This document shows positions 8,973-17,797 of a stretch of DNA of 60,828 nt, piece after piece. The translations under genes and the position numbers were made by a program. The notes below the pieces were generated by a model. That model had not been told where the DNA came from and made no database searches. It saw only the letters and a program-made list of their open reading frames with translations. Where the stretch lies: positions 1-60,828 of the forward strand of contig NZ_BCSH01000052.1 of NCBI RefSeq assembly GCF_001570765.1, in the 5' to 3' direction. Source of the stretch: Nocardiopsis listeri NBRC 13360 (GTDB taxonomy: Bacteria; Actinomycetota; Actinomycetes; Streptosporangiales; Streptosporangiaceae). Position 1 is the first letter of the stretch, and each line of letters starts with the position of its first letter.

Positions 8973-10886
8973 CCGGACCTCGCCCTTGTAGGCCGTCGAC
9001 GCAGCTCCTAGAAGAGGCCCTGCCGGGCGATGAACCCGCCTCCTCCCTCCCCGTTTCGACGGTGGCTTCGGACGCGCTTTCGTTGCGTTGTTTCGTCACT
9101 CCCGTGATCCGTCAGGCACATTGCGTAGGCGCTGTTTCGTCGCTCCTGGTACACATGGAGCGTTTCAGGGAGCGGTGACGAAACGAACGGGCCAGGGTTT
9201 CATTCGTGCCACACGAGACACCTGATGCCAGGCTCTCGCGTCGGCGACACTCCTCAGGTTCGCTCCCTCACCCCTTCGGCACCCCTCCGGCCGGCCACGT
9301 GCCGGACAGCCGAAGGCACCATCGGCCCGCCGGAGTGGACCGTCCTGTTGGTGGAGCCCGAGACGCACGGGCCGGCCGGCGCGGGCTGAAACAGCCCGAG
9401 CCCGTGGCCACCTTCCTTCGGGCCGCGACCGCGCGAACCGGAACCCGCGACGGGCATGGTGACGCGACCTCCACAGCGGCGCGCGAGGTGGATCCGGGAC
9501 GAGCCGAACCGGACATCCTCGATGAACCGGTACCCGAGAGCGTCTTCCCCGGGGCCGTCGCGGTCGGCGTCCTCTCGACCACCATCGAACCGACCGGTGA
9601 CGGCTTCCAGGGGGACACCGTCCCCTCGCCACCCTCCCTCCGCGCCGAGACGTACCTTCCCGGCGACAGCCCATGTCGGACCACTGACGTCCGGTGTCCG
9701 TGCCCCCGGATCTCCCGGGCTCCGTACGCATCGCCGTTCCTCTTGAGGGCCGCTCGTCGCGGGGAACGACCGGCGTCCGAACGGCGCCGTCGCGCGATCG
9801 GGATACTCGTCGGAACGCCGATCCCGCCCCTCACTCGGGGTGGTCTTCTCGTGGGTCGGGCAGAGGGTCTCGCCGGTGACGTTCGTGCCCCTGGTGACCC
9901 CCTGGCGGCTCCGACCCTCGGTCGCCGCGCACCGTCGTGCCTTCGCGGCCTCGACCTCGGTGGGCGGGTGCGCGTCGACACGAACCGGCCGGGTGGGACT
10001 CTTTCAGGCCCGCCCTCGCCGGCCCCTCTGACGGTCATCCCCCGAGGCGACCCCATGATCCGGACCACGGCGCGGTCCCCCTGTGGGGGTGTCCCCACGA
10101 TGCCGTTCGTGGTGCGGTCACCGGCGGAACGGCGGCTCGAACCTTCGTGGGCCGCGACCAGGGCGGCCGTGGCATCGCGGTACGCGTCCGGTCTCGCGCC
10201 GAACGCGGTGATGCCGGAGGGGCAGAGGGTGGTCGCGAGGTACCCCTCCACCTCCAAGGAGGTCGCCGGGTACGTGTTCGGGCTCGGCGGCATGGCCAAT
10301 CTCCCTTGTGGTGATCGCGTCGACGCACCCCGGTCTCGCCGAGGCCGGAGGGATCGCGTCGGTGGTCACCCGGCTCGATTACCTGAGGACCGTGTTCTTC
10401 GCCGTTCCCCGTCTTTCCTCGATTCGGTGTCGCCGGTGGTTGCGGACACCGGTCCTGCTCGCTCTGCAGGAAGCTCTTCCGGGGTATCCGGGTGTTCATC
10501 CGTCGATCGGTCCGGGGCACGACTCGGAGCCTCAGGTCAAAAGACCGGGAACGGCGCCGGCCGGGTGGTTCCACCCCGCCGGTCGTCACCGTCTTCGAAG
10601 GCTCGGGTGATCCGGCTTCGATCGACTCGGTTCCGTCCCCGGCCGGGCAAGTGCGCTACCGGTGTGCGGGTCACCGGCGGTGATGGTGTTCGGATCGAAG
10701 CGGTGAAGGACCGATGGTCGGGGTGAGGTGGGCGCGGAAACGGTGACCTCCCACTGATCGGGGACGGGGAGGGACCGGATGGCCTTCCGGTGACCCTCAC
10801 CTTCCACTGAACACGACCGGAGATCGCCTGCCAAGCCCCGATCCGCGGCCTGTGGACAACCCTTCCGGGCCCGGAAGGGGGCCGAT
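8973..10886. other. 1.9-kb region without a convincing gene
   Basis: Many long open frames exist here, but they are composed of Arg/Pro/Gly-rich translations without domain motifs, as expected from G+C-rich non-coding DNA. The best candidate is on the minus strand from ATG 10299. Its first 60-70 codons (starting MAMPPSPNTYPATSLEVEGY) have almost exclusively G/C in third position, and then the frame loses protein character near 10050. This may be the head of a decayed gene. At the left edge there are related sequence blocks, listed separately. Nothing else was recognised. Confidence 0.5.
9091..9183. repeat. TTTCGTC-type repeat cluster
   Basis: Two direct copies, TTTCGTCACTCC (9091) and TTTCGTCGCTCC (9135), are followed by an inverted copy GGAGCGGTGACGAAA (9169-9183). 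The second and third blocks could fold into an imperfect hairpin. The cluster begins 118 bp downstream of the DMT transporter stop, which would suit a terminator or a regulator site for an unseen transcript. Confidence 0.35.
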
Positions 10887-12638
10887 TCAGTACAGGTCGG
10901 GGTGCGGTTCCGGAATCGGGTCGGGGACCGGAACCTTCCAGGTCAGGACGGTCCCGGAGACCTCACCGCGCTTGGCCTCGAATTCCCCGCCCAGAGCCAG
11001 GGCCCGCTCCTTCATGTTGCGCAGCCCGCTGCGGCGACCCGTCTCCGGCAACCCGACCCCGTTGTCCGTGACGCTCAACGCAAGGGTGGTCTGACGGCCG
11101 GTGACCGCCCTCTCCTCCACGACCACGGACACGTGCACCTCCGAGGCCTGGGCGTGTCGGGCCACGTTGGTCAACCCTTCGCCGAGCACCGCCAGGAGTT
11201 GCTCACCCACGTCCTCGGGGACCGAGGCGTCGATCGGCCCGTCCAGACCCACCCCCGGATGACAACCGAGGCTGTGCGCGGTGTTCTCCGCCAGACGCAG
11301 GATCCGGCCGCGCAACGACGTGTCCTGCCGGCTCGGTGGGTTCTGTAGGTCGAAGATGGTGGACCGGATCTCCCTGATGGTGCCGTCCAGTTCGTCGATG
11401 GTGAGCTGGACCCGTTCCTCGGCCTCGGCGGAATTGATCAGCCGGACCGTGCTCATCAGGGTCATCGCCGAGGCGAACAGCCGCTGGATCACCACGTCGT
11501 GCAGGTCCTTGGCGATCCGGTCGCGCTCCTCCAACACCACGATCCGCTCGGTGTCGCGGCGGGCGTCCGCCAACTCCAGGGCGACCCCCGCCTGCGCGGA
11601 GAACGAATGCAGCATCCGGCGGATGTTGGCGTCGAACGGAGCCCGTTCGAGGAGCTTGCCGAGCAACAACACGCCTCGGGTGTTCCCCGGGGCGCCCAAC
11701 GGCACCAACAGCCCGGGACCGTACCCGCGGTGCGTCAGCATCGGGCACTCGGCCTGCCGTAGATCGGGGATGGTGACGGCCTCCCCGGACTCGTACACCC
11801 ACCCACAGACGGAGTCGTGGATCTCTACCGGCGTACCCAGGATCTCCTGGGCGACCGGGCCGTCCGCGAACTCCGCGAAGAGGTGCCCGCGCGCGTGCGG
11901 GTCGGGCAGCATCACCACCGCGGTGTCCGCCCCACTGATCTCCCTGGCCTGGGCCGCCATGTAGGTCAGCACCTGGTTGGTGTCCGCACCCGAGAGCAGC
12001 CGCGTGGTGATCTCGCTGGATGCGCCCAGCCAGCGTTCGCGTAGCCGGGTCTCCTCGTACAGGCGGGCGTTCTCGATGGCGACACCGGCGGCGGTGGCCA
12101 GCGCGGTGACCATCGCCTCGTCCTCCTCGTCGAACTCCTCGCCGCTCTCCTTCTCCGTCAGGTAGAGGTTGCCGAACACCTCGTCGCGTACCTGGATCGG
12201 CACACCGAGGAAACTCGACATGCCGGGGTGCCCCTCGGGGAACCCGTCGAACTCCGGGTGGTCGCGCAGATCGGACAGGCGCAACGCGACGCGGTCGTAC
12301 AGGGGTGCGCTCAGCACGCCTCTGCCATGAGGGAAGCGACTGATCCGTTCGACGTGCTCTCGGCTCAGACCCACGGGGATGAACTCGGTGAAGTTACCGT
12401 CCTCGCCGATCACTCCGAGTCCGGCGTACCTGGCCTTCGTCAGCTGTGCGGCGGCCTCTGTCAGCCTGCGCAGTACGGTGGCCAGGTCCAGATCACCACC
12501 GATGGTCAGCACCGCCTGTAGCAGGGAATGCACTCGTCCCTGGGCGGATAGTCCTGTTCGTGCCCCGGAATGCATCTCCGCGAGGAGCTCGCCCAAGGGC
12601 TTGGGGGACAACCGGTGGCTCTGGGGGATCTCGGTCAT
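10887..12638 (-). CDS. GAF-GAF sensor histidine kinase, DevS/DosS-like
   Basis: A 583-aa cytosolic kinase with a GAF domain (about 50-195), a second GAF (about 215-360), and a HisKA_3 dimerisation domain with phospho-His380 in ERDRIAKDLHDVVIQ. A C-terminal HATPase shows N-box GEGLTNVARHA and G-box DNGVGLP. The GAF-A segment GFPEGHPGM aligns by eye with the heme-ligand region of mycobacterial DosS; His137 could be the heme ligand, which would make this a redox, NO or O2 sensor. That is inference. The ATG at 12638 has GCGGAGG upstream. No response regulator is adjacent; the nearest (37.7 kb) has its own kinase. Divergent from the exported protein at 12954. Confidence 0.9.
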   Translation of the reverse strand: MTEIPQSHRLSPKPLGELLAEMHSGARTGLSAQGRVHSLLQAVLTIGGDLDLATVLRRLTEAAAQLTKARYAGLGVIGEDGNFTEFIPVGLSREHVERISRFPHGRGVLSAPLYDRVALRLSDLRDHPEFDGFPEGHPGMSSFLGVPIQVRDEVFGNLYLTEKESGEEFDEEDEAMVTALATAAGVAIENARLYEETRLRERWLGASSEITTRLLSGADTNQVLTYMAAQAREISGADTAVVMLPDPHARGHLFAEFADGPVAQEILGTPVEIHDSVCGWVYESGEAVTIPDLRQAECPMLTHRGYGPGLLVPLGAPGNTRGVLLLGKLLERAPFDANIRRMLHSFSAQAGVALELADARRDTERIVVLEERDRIAKDLHDVVIQRLFASAMTLMSTVRLINSAEAEERVQLTIDELDGTIREIRSTIFDLQNPPSRQDTSLRGRILRLAENTAHSLGCHPGVGLDGPIDASVPEDVGEQLLAVLGEGLTNVARHAQASEVHVSVVVEERAVTGRQTTLALSVTDNGVGLPETGRRSGLRNMKERALALGGEFEAKRGEVSGTVLTWKVPVPDPIPEPHPDLY

Positions 12639-12953
12639 GTGTGGTTCAACCTCCGCAGAGCCGTTGAGGGGTTGAGGGCTAATACTCGAATTGTCGTTGG
12701 TTTTTTCCCGTTTTGCCACATCTGGCCGCTGTGAAGCCCGTCTGTGGGTCGGATCAATTACTTCGAAAACGCGGACGACGGTTGGGCAATTCATGCTAAC
12801 GTCGCGGTCAGTCAGCGCGGCAAGCCCTCTCTGACCTGGAGTCGAGCATCTGGAACACGATGTTTCCGGTGCCATTCACATGAACCCCTACAGGCTGTCG
12901 GGACCCGGGCAACGCCTCGGGGAGGCCCCACAGTACGGCGGAAGGAAACCTCG
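12639..12953. other. AT-richer divergent promoter region
   Basis: This 315-bp gap lies between two divergently transcribed genes (sensor kinase and exported protein). The stretch 12680-12800 is much richer in A/T than the surroundings, including a run of T (GGTTTTTTCCCGTTTTGCC), and presumably carries both promoters. I could not assign a confident -35/-10 pair. It also holds an ATG-initiated in-frame extension of the downstream gene, which lacks coding character. Confidence 0.45.
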
Positions 12954-13769
12954 GTGTCTGGATACCACGGTACGGTCGGCGCCACCGGCGTCGGTCCCGC
13001 CGTGTGGCCGGAACCACTCCGCGGGGCCCTGCTGTTCGCGGGACTGGTCACCGGGATCCTGTTCACCGTATGGCTCTCCTCCACCCCGGCGCACGCCGAG
13101 GAACTCTCCCTCTCCGAACCCGCGCTGCCCTCGACGAGCACCGTCGTGGAACGGGCGGAGGAACTCGGCCCGGTCGGTGACACCGTCGCCGAGGTAGGAG
13201 GTCACGCGACCCGAGCGGTCGGTGGTGCCTCGGAGGCCGCACGAGCGGTCGAGACCAAGACCCCGGACCCGGTTCTGCACGTTCACGAGGCCGTGCGTTC
13301 GGCCCCGCTGCCCGAACCGGGCGAGCTTCCCGAGACGCTCGTCCCGGTCACCGGTCAGGTCGAACACCCCGGGTCCGAGGACGCGGACGGCTCCGATGAG
13401 ACCGGCGTGCGCACCGAGACGGGGCGGACCTCCGAAGAGCCCGAGGCCGAAGAGACCACGGCACCTCTGGACACCCCGCCTCTTCACGAACGGGCCATCC
13501 CCGACCCGGTCCAGGGGGCCGACGCGGCGGACACCGACGGCGAGAGCGATCGCCTCGGCCCGGACGCCCTCGACACCTCATCCTCCGGCGGCACCGCGCC
13601 CACCACGGCGCCCACCACCGGCGGCACCGCGACCGCGCCCACCGTCGCCGGCTACCTCACCACCGCGGCCGCTCCGGCCCCCGCCCCCGGACTGTTCGAG
13701 GCCGCCCGACACGTCCTGCGTGCGGCGCCCGTCGAGCCCACGGACGAGTCCACCTTCTCCCCGGACTAA
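12954..13769 (+). CDS. Exported acidic low-complexity protein
   Basis: Unknown family. The GTG start at 12954 (VSGYHGTVGATG) has a GGAAGGA ribosome site 5-6 nt upstream. The 271-aa product has a hydrophobic segment (about 24-42, LLFAGLVTGILFTVWLSS) followed by a signal-peptidase-like site TPAHA|EEL, so it is probably secreted. The mature part is rich in Glu, Pro, Thr and Ala (including SGGTAPTTAPTTGGTATAPT), without Cys or a sortase signal. A perfect hairpin follows the gene. It is paired with another exported protein at 14133; both may be cell-surface proteins. Confidence 0.72.
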   Translation: MSGYHGTVGATGVGPAVWPEPLRGALLFAGLVTGILFTVWLSSTPAHAEELSLSEPALPSTSTVVERAEELGPVGDTVAEVGGHATRAVGGASEAARAVETKTPDPVLHVHEAVRSAPLPEPGELPETLVPVTGQVEHPGSEDADGSDETGVRTETGRTSEEPEAEETTAPLDTPPLHERAIPDPVQGADAADTDGESDRLGPDALDTSSSGGTAPTTAPTTGGTATAPTVAGYLTTAAAPAPAPGLFEAARHVLRAAPVEPTDESTFSPD

Positions 13770-14132
13770 CGGACCCCATAGGCCGACCGCGCCGCCACGT
13801 CCCGAGCGTTCCCACACGCTCCTCATCTCTTCGGCGTCCCACCGCGCGCGACCGGCCCCGCACCGGCGCACCCTTCCCAGCCACGTCTCTGGGGGCTGAC
13901 GTGAGCCCCGCACCTCCTGCGAGGTTCACGTCAGCCGGTGATCCGCCAGATCGACCGACTGAATCCGGCCGGAACCGACCTCGCCCCTCCCAGGGGCGCG
14001 ATGGTTCAACCGCCGGAACAAGCCTTCCGGCCCCGATCCCCTGGCCAGGGAGACGGGCCACCGTGACGGGGCGCGACACCGCCCCGCCGCACCCGAACGA
14101 ACCGACACGAGAACCACTCTGGAAGGACACAC
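13770..14132. other. Intergenic region between two exported-protein genes
   Basis: This 363-bp gap contains the hairpin at 13896-13934 and the putative promoter and leader of the 14133 gene. The leader (about 13940-14110) is G+C-rich with several short complementary blocks, for example CCGGCCGGAACCG against CCGCCGGAACAAG. I compared it by eye with the c-di-AMP (ydaO) riboswitch found before some actinobacterial secreted proteins and saw no convincing match. Confidence 0.4.
13896..13934 (+). terminator. Hairpin after exported-protein gene
   Basis: A perfect 9-bp stem, CTGACGTGA (13896-13904) and TCACGTCAG (13926-13934), with a 21-nt G+C-rich loop. There is no T-run, as is common for actinobacterial terminators. 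It lies 127 bp past the stop of the 12954 gene. Confidence 0.5.
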
Positions 14133-15227
14133 ATGTTCCACACCGCCCGCTCCTGCGCCCAGGCCATGCTGTTGGCGGCCGGCACCGCCGGATTCGTCGC
14201 CCTCGGCGCCGGGATCGCGGGGGCCGACACGCTCGGCGGTGTCACGGACGGCCTCCCCCTGGGAGACCTGGGAAACCAGGTCCCCACCGCCCTGACCGAA
14301 GGCGTCGCCACCCCTGTCGGTGACCTGGTCCAGGTCCAGCCCGGCGAGATCTCCGCCCGACCCGACGTCCAGCACCAGTCCGGAACCCCCACCGACACCG
14401 CCGGACACGTCGTCGGTGACGGTGTCTCCGCCGAAACACCGATCGAGGTCGGCGAGGAGAACGCCACCGAACTCGGCCCGCTCGCTCTGGACGGAGCCAC
14501 CGAGACCCTGCCGCTGACCGAAGCCGCCGGAGGATCCCCGGTCGGCGGTGCGGTCGACCCCCTCTCCGGGTTGTTGGGAGGTACGGGGCTGCTCGACGCC
14601 CTGCCCCTGGGCGGCGGCGGACAGACCCTCCCGCTGAACCACTCCGAGCCGCCCCTCGACCTGGGGCACCACGCATCCGTCGTCGAGGACACCGCAGGCG
14701 AGTTGGGGAACCGGGTCAAGAACGGGGTGCAGGAGACCGACCCGCACCTGGTCGGCCTGGACGAGGTCGACCTCGGCCGGATCGCCGGGACCGTCCCCAT
14801 GAGCGACCCCGTGGGGATCGACGCGGGCGAGAACGCCGACCTGACCGGCGGGGTCACCACCCTGTTGCCGGCGGACGTCGCCGGGACCCTCCCGATGAGC
14901 GGCTCCGAGGACCTGGCCGCCACCGACGTGGTCGACGGCGTGGACGCCGGGGCGCTGAACGAGGTCACCGCGCCCATCACCGACACCGCCGACGAACTCG
15001 AACTGCCGCTCCCCACGGGTGACTCGGCCCGTACCCTGCCGCAGAGCGGTGCCACGGACCTGGTGGGCGATCTGCTGCCGCAGACCCCCGGCGGCGACCT
15101 CGTCGACGTCCAGGGTCTGCCTCAGCTGGGAGAGCCCCGGGTCGACACCGACCAGTTGCCCGTCTCCACCGACGAGCTGCCCGTGGCCGAGGGCTCCGCC
15201 GCGGACCTGGGGCTGGGCCTGAGCTGA
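14133..15227 (+). CDS. Secreted protein with degenerate TLPxS repeats
   Basis: The 364-aa protein has a clear signal peptide (residues 1-31, hydrophobic core MLLAAGTAGFVALGAGIAG, cleavage near AGA|DT). The mature part is acidic and rich in Gly, Asp, Leu and Thr. It contains spaced copies of a short motif: TLPLT (125), TLPLN (165), TVPMS (220), TLPMS (252) and TLPQS (301), embedded in D/G-L repeats such as GDLVDVQGLPQLG. There is no sorting signal, membrane anchor or mature Cys. Such repeats suggest a structural surface or spore-coat type protein, but I recognise no named family. GGAAGGACACAC upstream supports the ATG. A strong terminator follows. Confidence 0.75.
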   Translation: MFHTARSCAQAMLLAAGTAGFVALGAGIAGADTLGGVTDGLPLGDLGNQVPTALTEGVATPVGDLVQVQPGEISARPDVQHQSGTPTDTAGHVVGDGVSAETPIEVGEENATELGPLALDGATETLPLTEAAGGSPVGGAVDPLSGLLGGTGLLDALPLGGGGQTLPLNHSEPPLDLGHHASVVEDTAGELGNRVKNGVQETDPHLVGLDEVDLGRIAGTVPMSDPVGIDAGENADLTGGVTTLLPADVAGTLPMSGSEDLAATDVVDGVDAGALNEVTAPITDTADELELPLPTGDSARTLPQSGATDLVGDLLPQTPGGDLVDVQGLPQLGEPRVDTDQLPVSTDELPVAEGSAADLGLGLS

Positions 15228-15235
15228 TTCCGAAC

Positions 15236-15263
15236 GTGCGCCCACCCACAATGGTGGGCGCAC
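15236..15263 (+). terminator. Terminator after secreted repeat protein
   Basis: An 11-bp perfect stem GTGCGCCCACC / GGTGGGCGCAC with a 6-nt loop, 9 nt after the stop codon. Confidence 0.75.
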
Positions 15264-15468
15264 CGATTCCTCGCCCGGACCGCCCGCTCCGGTCCGGGGC
15301 GGAGGGCGACCCAGGGGTTTCGAGAGCATTCGGGGCGTCGGGGAGACCCCGGCGCCCCGTTCACTCGCCCCGCGTCGGGTGCCGCACATCGGGCTCGGCC
15401 CGCCCGGATCGTGGGACGTCCCGAGCCGGTGATCCTCCTCCAACCCACGGGTCCCTCGAACCCGTGAA

Positions 15469-15493
15469 CGCCGAAGGGCCCCGCCCTTCGGCG
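15469..15493 (-). terminator. Terminator after LCP gene
   Basis: A 10-bp perfect stem CGCCGAAGGG / CCCTTCGGCG with a 5-nt loop. It is positioned 35 bp beyond the stop of the minus-strand LCP gene. Confidence 0.7.
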
Positions 15494-15527
15494 GAGCCCT
15501 CCACGTCGAGGTCGATTCGTGTGACCG

Positions 15528-17291
15528 CTACCAGTCGTCCTCGCCGGTACCGAACCCGAGCCCGTCCTGGCACGGGTTGGACGTGGCGTCGCGGCCCTCG
15601 CCCGGACGGGCGGACGGCGACTCCGTCACGTCATCCCCGCCCGCACCCTCTCCCTCCGGCGCCTCGCCGTCCTCCACGACCGACCGATCCACCGGGGTCG
15701 GAGAGGACATCGGCGGCTCCTGCGGAACCGACGCGTCATCGGCGGCGAGCAGTTCGGGCAGAGGACGGTCCTCGCGCACGGCCCGGAACAGTTCGTCGGC
15801 GTCCTCCTGGTGCCACATCACCCGGTTGGGGTCGTACGGAGCCTGGTACCAGGGCACGGTGTGGAACTCGATGTCGGACAGGTCAACGTCGGCCATGGTG
15901 ACCGCGATGGACAACATGCGATCGAGTGAGAGCTCATGGTCGGTGGCGCTGTGTTGAGCCACCGCCTGCATGATCCCGTTGAGCTTGCGCGGACTGGTCA
16001 GCACGTCGCTGCTGGTCACCTGGTCGGCGAGTGCCGCCATGAACATCTGTTGTCGGTCGATGCGGCCGATGTCCCCACCGTCGCCGATGTCGTAGCGGGC
16101 CCGGACGAAGGACAGGGCCTCCTCCCCACTGAGGGTCTGCCGGCCGGCTTCGATGTCGAGCTTGGACCGTTCGTCCCGCATGGGCTCGGGGATGCACATG
16201 TCCACCCCGCCGATGGCGTCCACGACGTCTCGGAAGCTCGCGAAGCTCAGGTGGACGAAGTGGTCGACCCGAATATCGGTGAGCGATTCGATGGTCCGAA
16301 CGACACAGGGCGGGCCGCCGTGGTACATCGCGGCGTTGATCATGCCGAAGTAGCCGTAGGTGCCCTCGGTCTTGGCGTAGGCGTCGCACTCGGGAAGCTG
16401 CACCAGGGAGTCACGCGGGAAGCTGATCACCGAGACTCGTTTGTCCGGCGAGATGTGCGCGAGCATCAGGGAGTCGGAGCGTTCGCCCTCGAACTCCTGC
16501 GTGTAGGCGGGGCTGTCCTCCTCGTATCCATCGGATCCGATGAAGAGGATGTTGACCGCGTCGCTGATCTTGTCCGGTCGGTCCTCTTCGCTGAGTACCG
16601 AACCGATGTCGTGCTGCGTCATCTCCGAACGCAGTGAGTGGTAGTAGCCGTAGGCGGTGGCGGCGCCCAGACACAGGAGGATCGCGACCGATGCCGCGGT
16701 CCACAGGACGACGCGACGCAGACGGCGACGCCCCTTCTTGCCGGTCGTCACGGTGGCCGAGGCGGTGGCACCTTCTGTCTCGCCGCCCGTCCCGGGTGTG
16801 CTCTCGGGGCTCGCCCCGGGGACGTTCGAGGAATCCTCGTCGGCCCCGGCACCGGTGGTGGCGGCGGTCACCGCGGCCGTCGACTCCTCACCGGTCACTT
16901 CCTCGGTGCCTTCGGCCCGTTCCGCCTCGGAGCTCTCGGCGCTCTCGTCATCCGAAGCGACGTCGTCCTCCGCCCGGCTTCGTGAAGCGTCCTCACCGGA
17001 CTTCTCCGTGGCCGCCACGGGCTCGTCGACGTCGGCGGGCACCGGAGCGCTCTCACCATCAGGCGTGCCCACACCGTCCGGCGCCGACTCTCCGCCCGTA
17101 TCCTCGCCCGGGGCTTGGTCCGGTTCATCGTTCGGATCCTCGGCACGAGGCTCGTCGGCCGAGGTCTCGGCTTCCTCGGGACTCTCTTGTTCCTCGGAGT
17201 TCCCCCGGCCCTCGGACACGGGGTCGTTCTCCGGGATCTCGTCTGGTGTCTGGTCCACGCCGGAATCGGCGGAGTTCTCGTCAGCGGGCAT
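15528..17291 (-). CDS. LCP-family (LytR-CpsA-Psr) cell-wall glycopolymer transferase
   Basis: LCP enzymes act outside the membrane and attach polyprenyl-linked glycopolymers to peptidoglycan. The 587-aa protein has a cytoplasmic N-terminus of about 190 residues, extremely rich in Glu, Asp, Ser and Pro, then a basic stop (GKKGRRRLRR) and a transmembrane helix (about 193-214). The LCP domain starts near NILFIGSDGYEE, with the conserved Arg/Asp motifs GERSDSLMLAHI, VISFPRDS, INAAMYHGGP and DIGRIDRQQMFM. A Ser/Pro/Asp-rich tail closes the protein. The acidic cytoplasmic tail is far longer than the usual 20-60 residues and could bind cytosolic partners. ATG 17291 was chosen; an upstream GTG in frame is possible. 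Terminator 15469-15493 follows. Confidence 0.9.
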   Translation of the reverse strand: MPADENSADSGVDQTPDEIPENDPVSEGRGNSEEQESPEEAETSADEPRAEDPNDEPDQAPGEDTGGESAPDGVGTPDGESAPVPADVDEPVAATEKSGEDASRSRAEDDVASDDESAESSEAERAEGTEEVTGEESTAAVTAATTGAGADEDSSNVPGASPESTPGTGGETEGATASATVTTGKKGRRRLRRVVLWTAASVAILLCLGAATAYGYYHSLRSEMTQHDIGSVLSEEDRPDKISDAVNILFIGSDGYEEDSPAYTQEFEGERSDSLMLAHISPDKRVSVISFPRDSLVQLPECDAYAKTEGTYGYFGMINAAMYHGGPPCVVRTIESLTDIRVDHFVHLSFASFRDVVDAIGGVDMCIPEPMRDERSKLDIEAGRQTLSGEEALSFVRARYDIGDGGDIGRIDRQQMFMAALADQVTSSDVLTSPRKLNGIMQAVAQHSATDHELSLDRMLSIAVTMADVDLSDIEFHTVPWYQAPYDPNRVMWHQEDADELFRAVREDRPLPELLAADDASVPQEPPMSSPTPVDRSVVEDGEAPEGEGAGGDDVTESPSARPGEGRDATSNPCQDGLGFGTGEDDW

Positions 17292-17797
17292 CGTGACAAT
17301 CTCGGTGAGTTCGGACGGCTGGACGTGCCAACGGACGGACACCGACCCGAGCGGGCCTCGTGTCCGGGTCCGGGGAATGGCGGAGGTCGCGCAGGGGATG
17401 CGCGCGGGCTGTCCGGAATCCAGGCCGAAAAGTCATCGAGGGAAGACGTGGCATCTGTGGAAGATGGTGCAGCACCGATGGGTAGGGGGTGGCTAAGACA
17501 CCAGAACCCGCGCGTGGCAGTGATCCTAGGTGAAGTTCTCGCAGAGTGCGCGTTCGGGATGCCCATGCGCGCGGTTCCTGACCACAATTGCGCCGCACAA
17601 TTTCCTTCGTCGGATGGAAGTCCACGGAGGCTTTCTTGCCCGACTTTCTCACGTGTGACCGCAAGAATCACTTCTGACCCGCCGTGGGAACATCGGTTCG
17701 GAGCGTCCTCGTGGGGCCGCGCGCAATGATCCGGCACCGTATCGAGGATGCTTCCGATCGGGATGCGTGGAGCCGCGTGCCCCGTGACGAACCGGGG
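17292..17797. other. 506-bp intergenic region upstream of the LCP gene
   Basis: No gene was recognised. The part at 17575-17620 is A/T-richer, with the repeated block CAATT (ACCACAATTGCGCCGCACAATTT). It probably contains the LCP promoter, reading leftward. Open frames here translate to Arg/Pro/His-rich peptides without motifs. Confidence 0.4.

Larger units (their letters stand above)
15228..15527. other. Intergenic region between convergent genes
   Basis: This 300-bp gap between the secreted-protein gene (+) and the LCP gene (-) contains one terminator-like hairpin for each (15236-15263 and 15469-15493). Nothing else was seen. Confidence 0.5.

Noticed and set aside
9206..10726. Open frame of about 500 codons on the plus strand
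   Set aside because: Arg/Pro/Gly/Ser-rich translation with no motifs, no ribosome site and overlapping long frames on the opposite strand; typical of G+C-rich non-coding DNA.
13922..14132. Possible c-di-AMP (ydaO-type) riboswitch before the secreted repeat-protein gene
   Set aside because: Conserved blocks of that riboswitch could not be matched; only general G+C-rich complementarity was seen.
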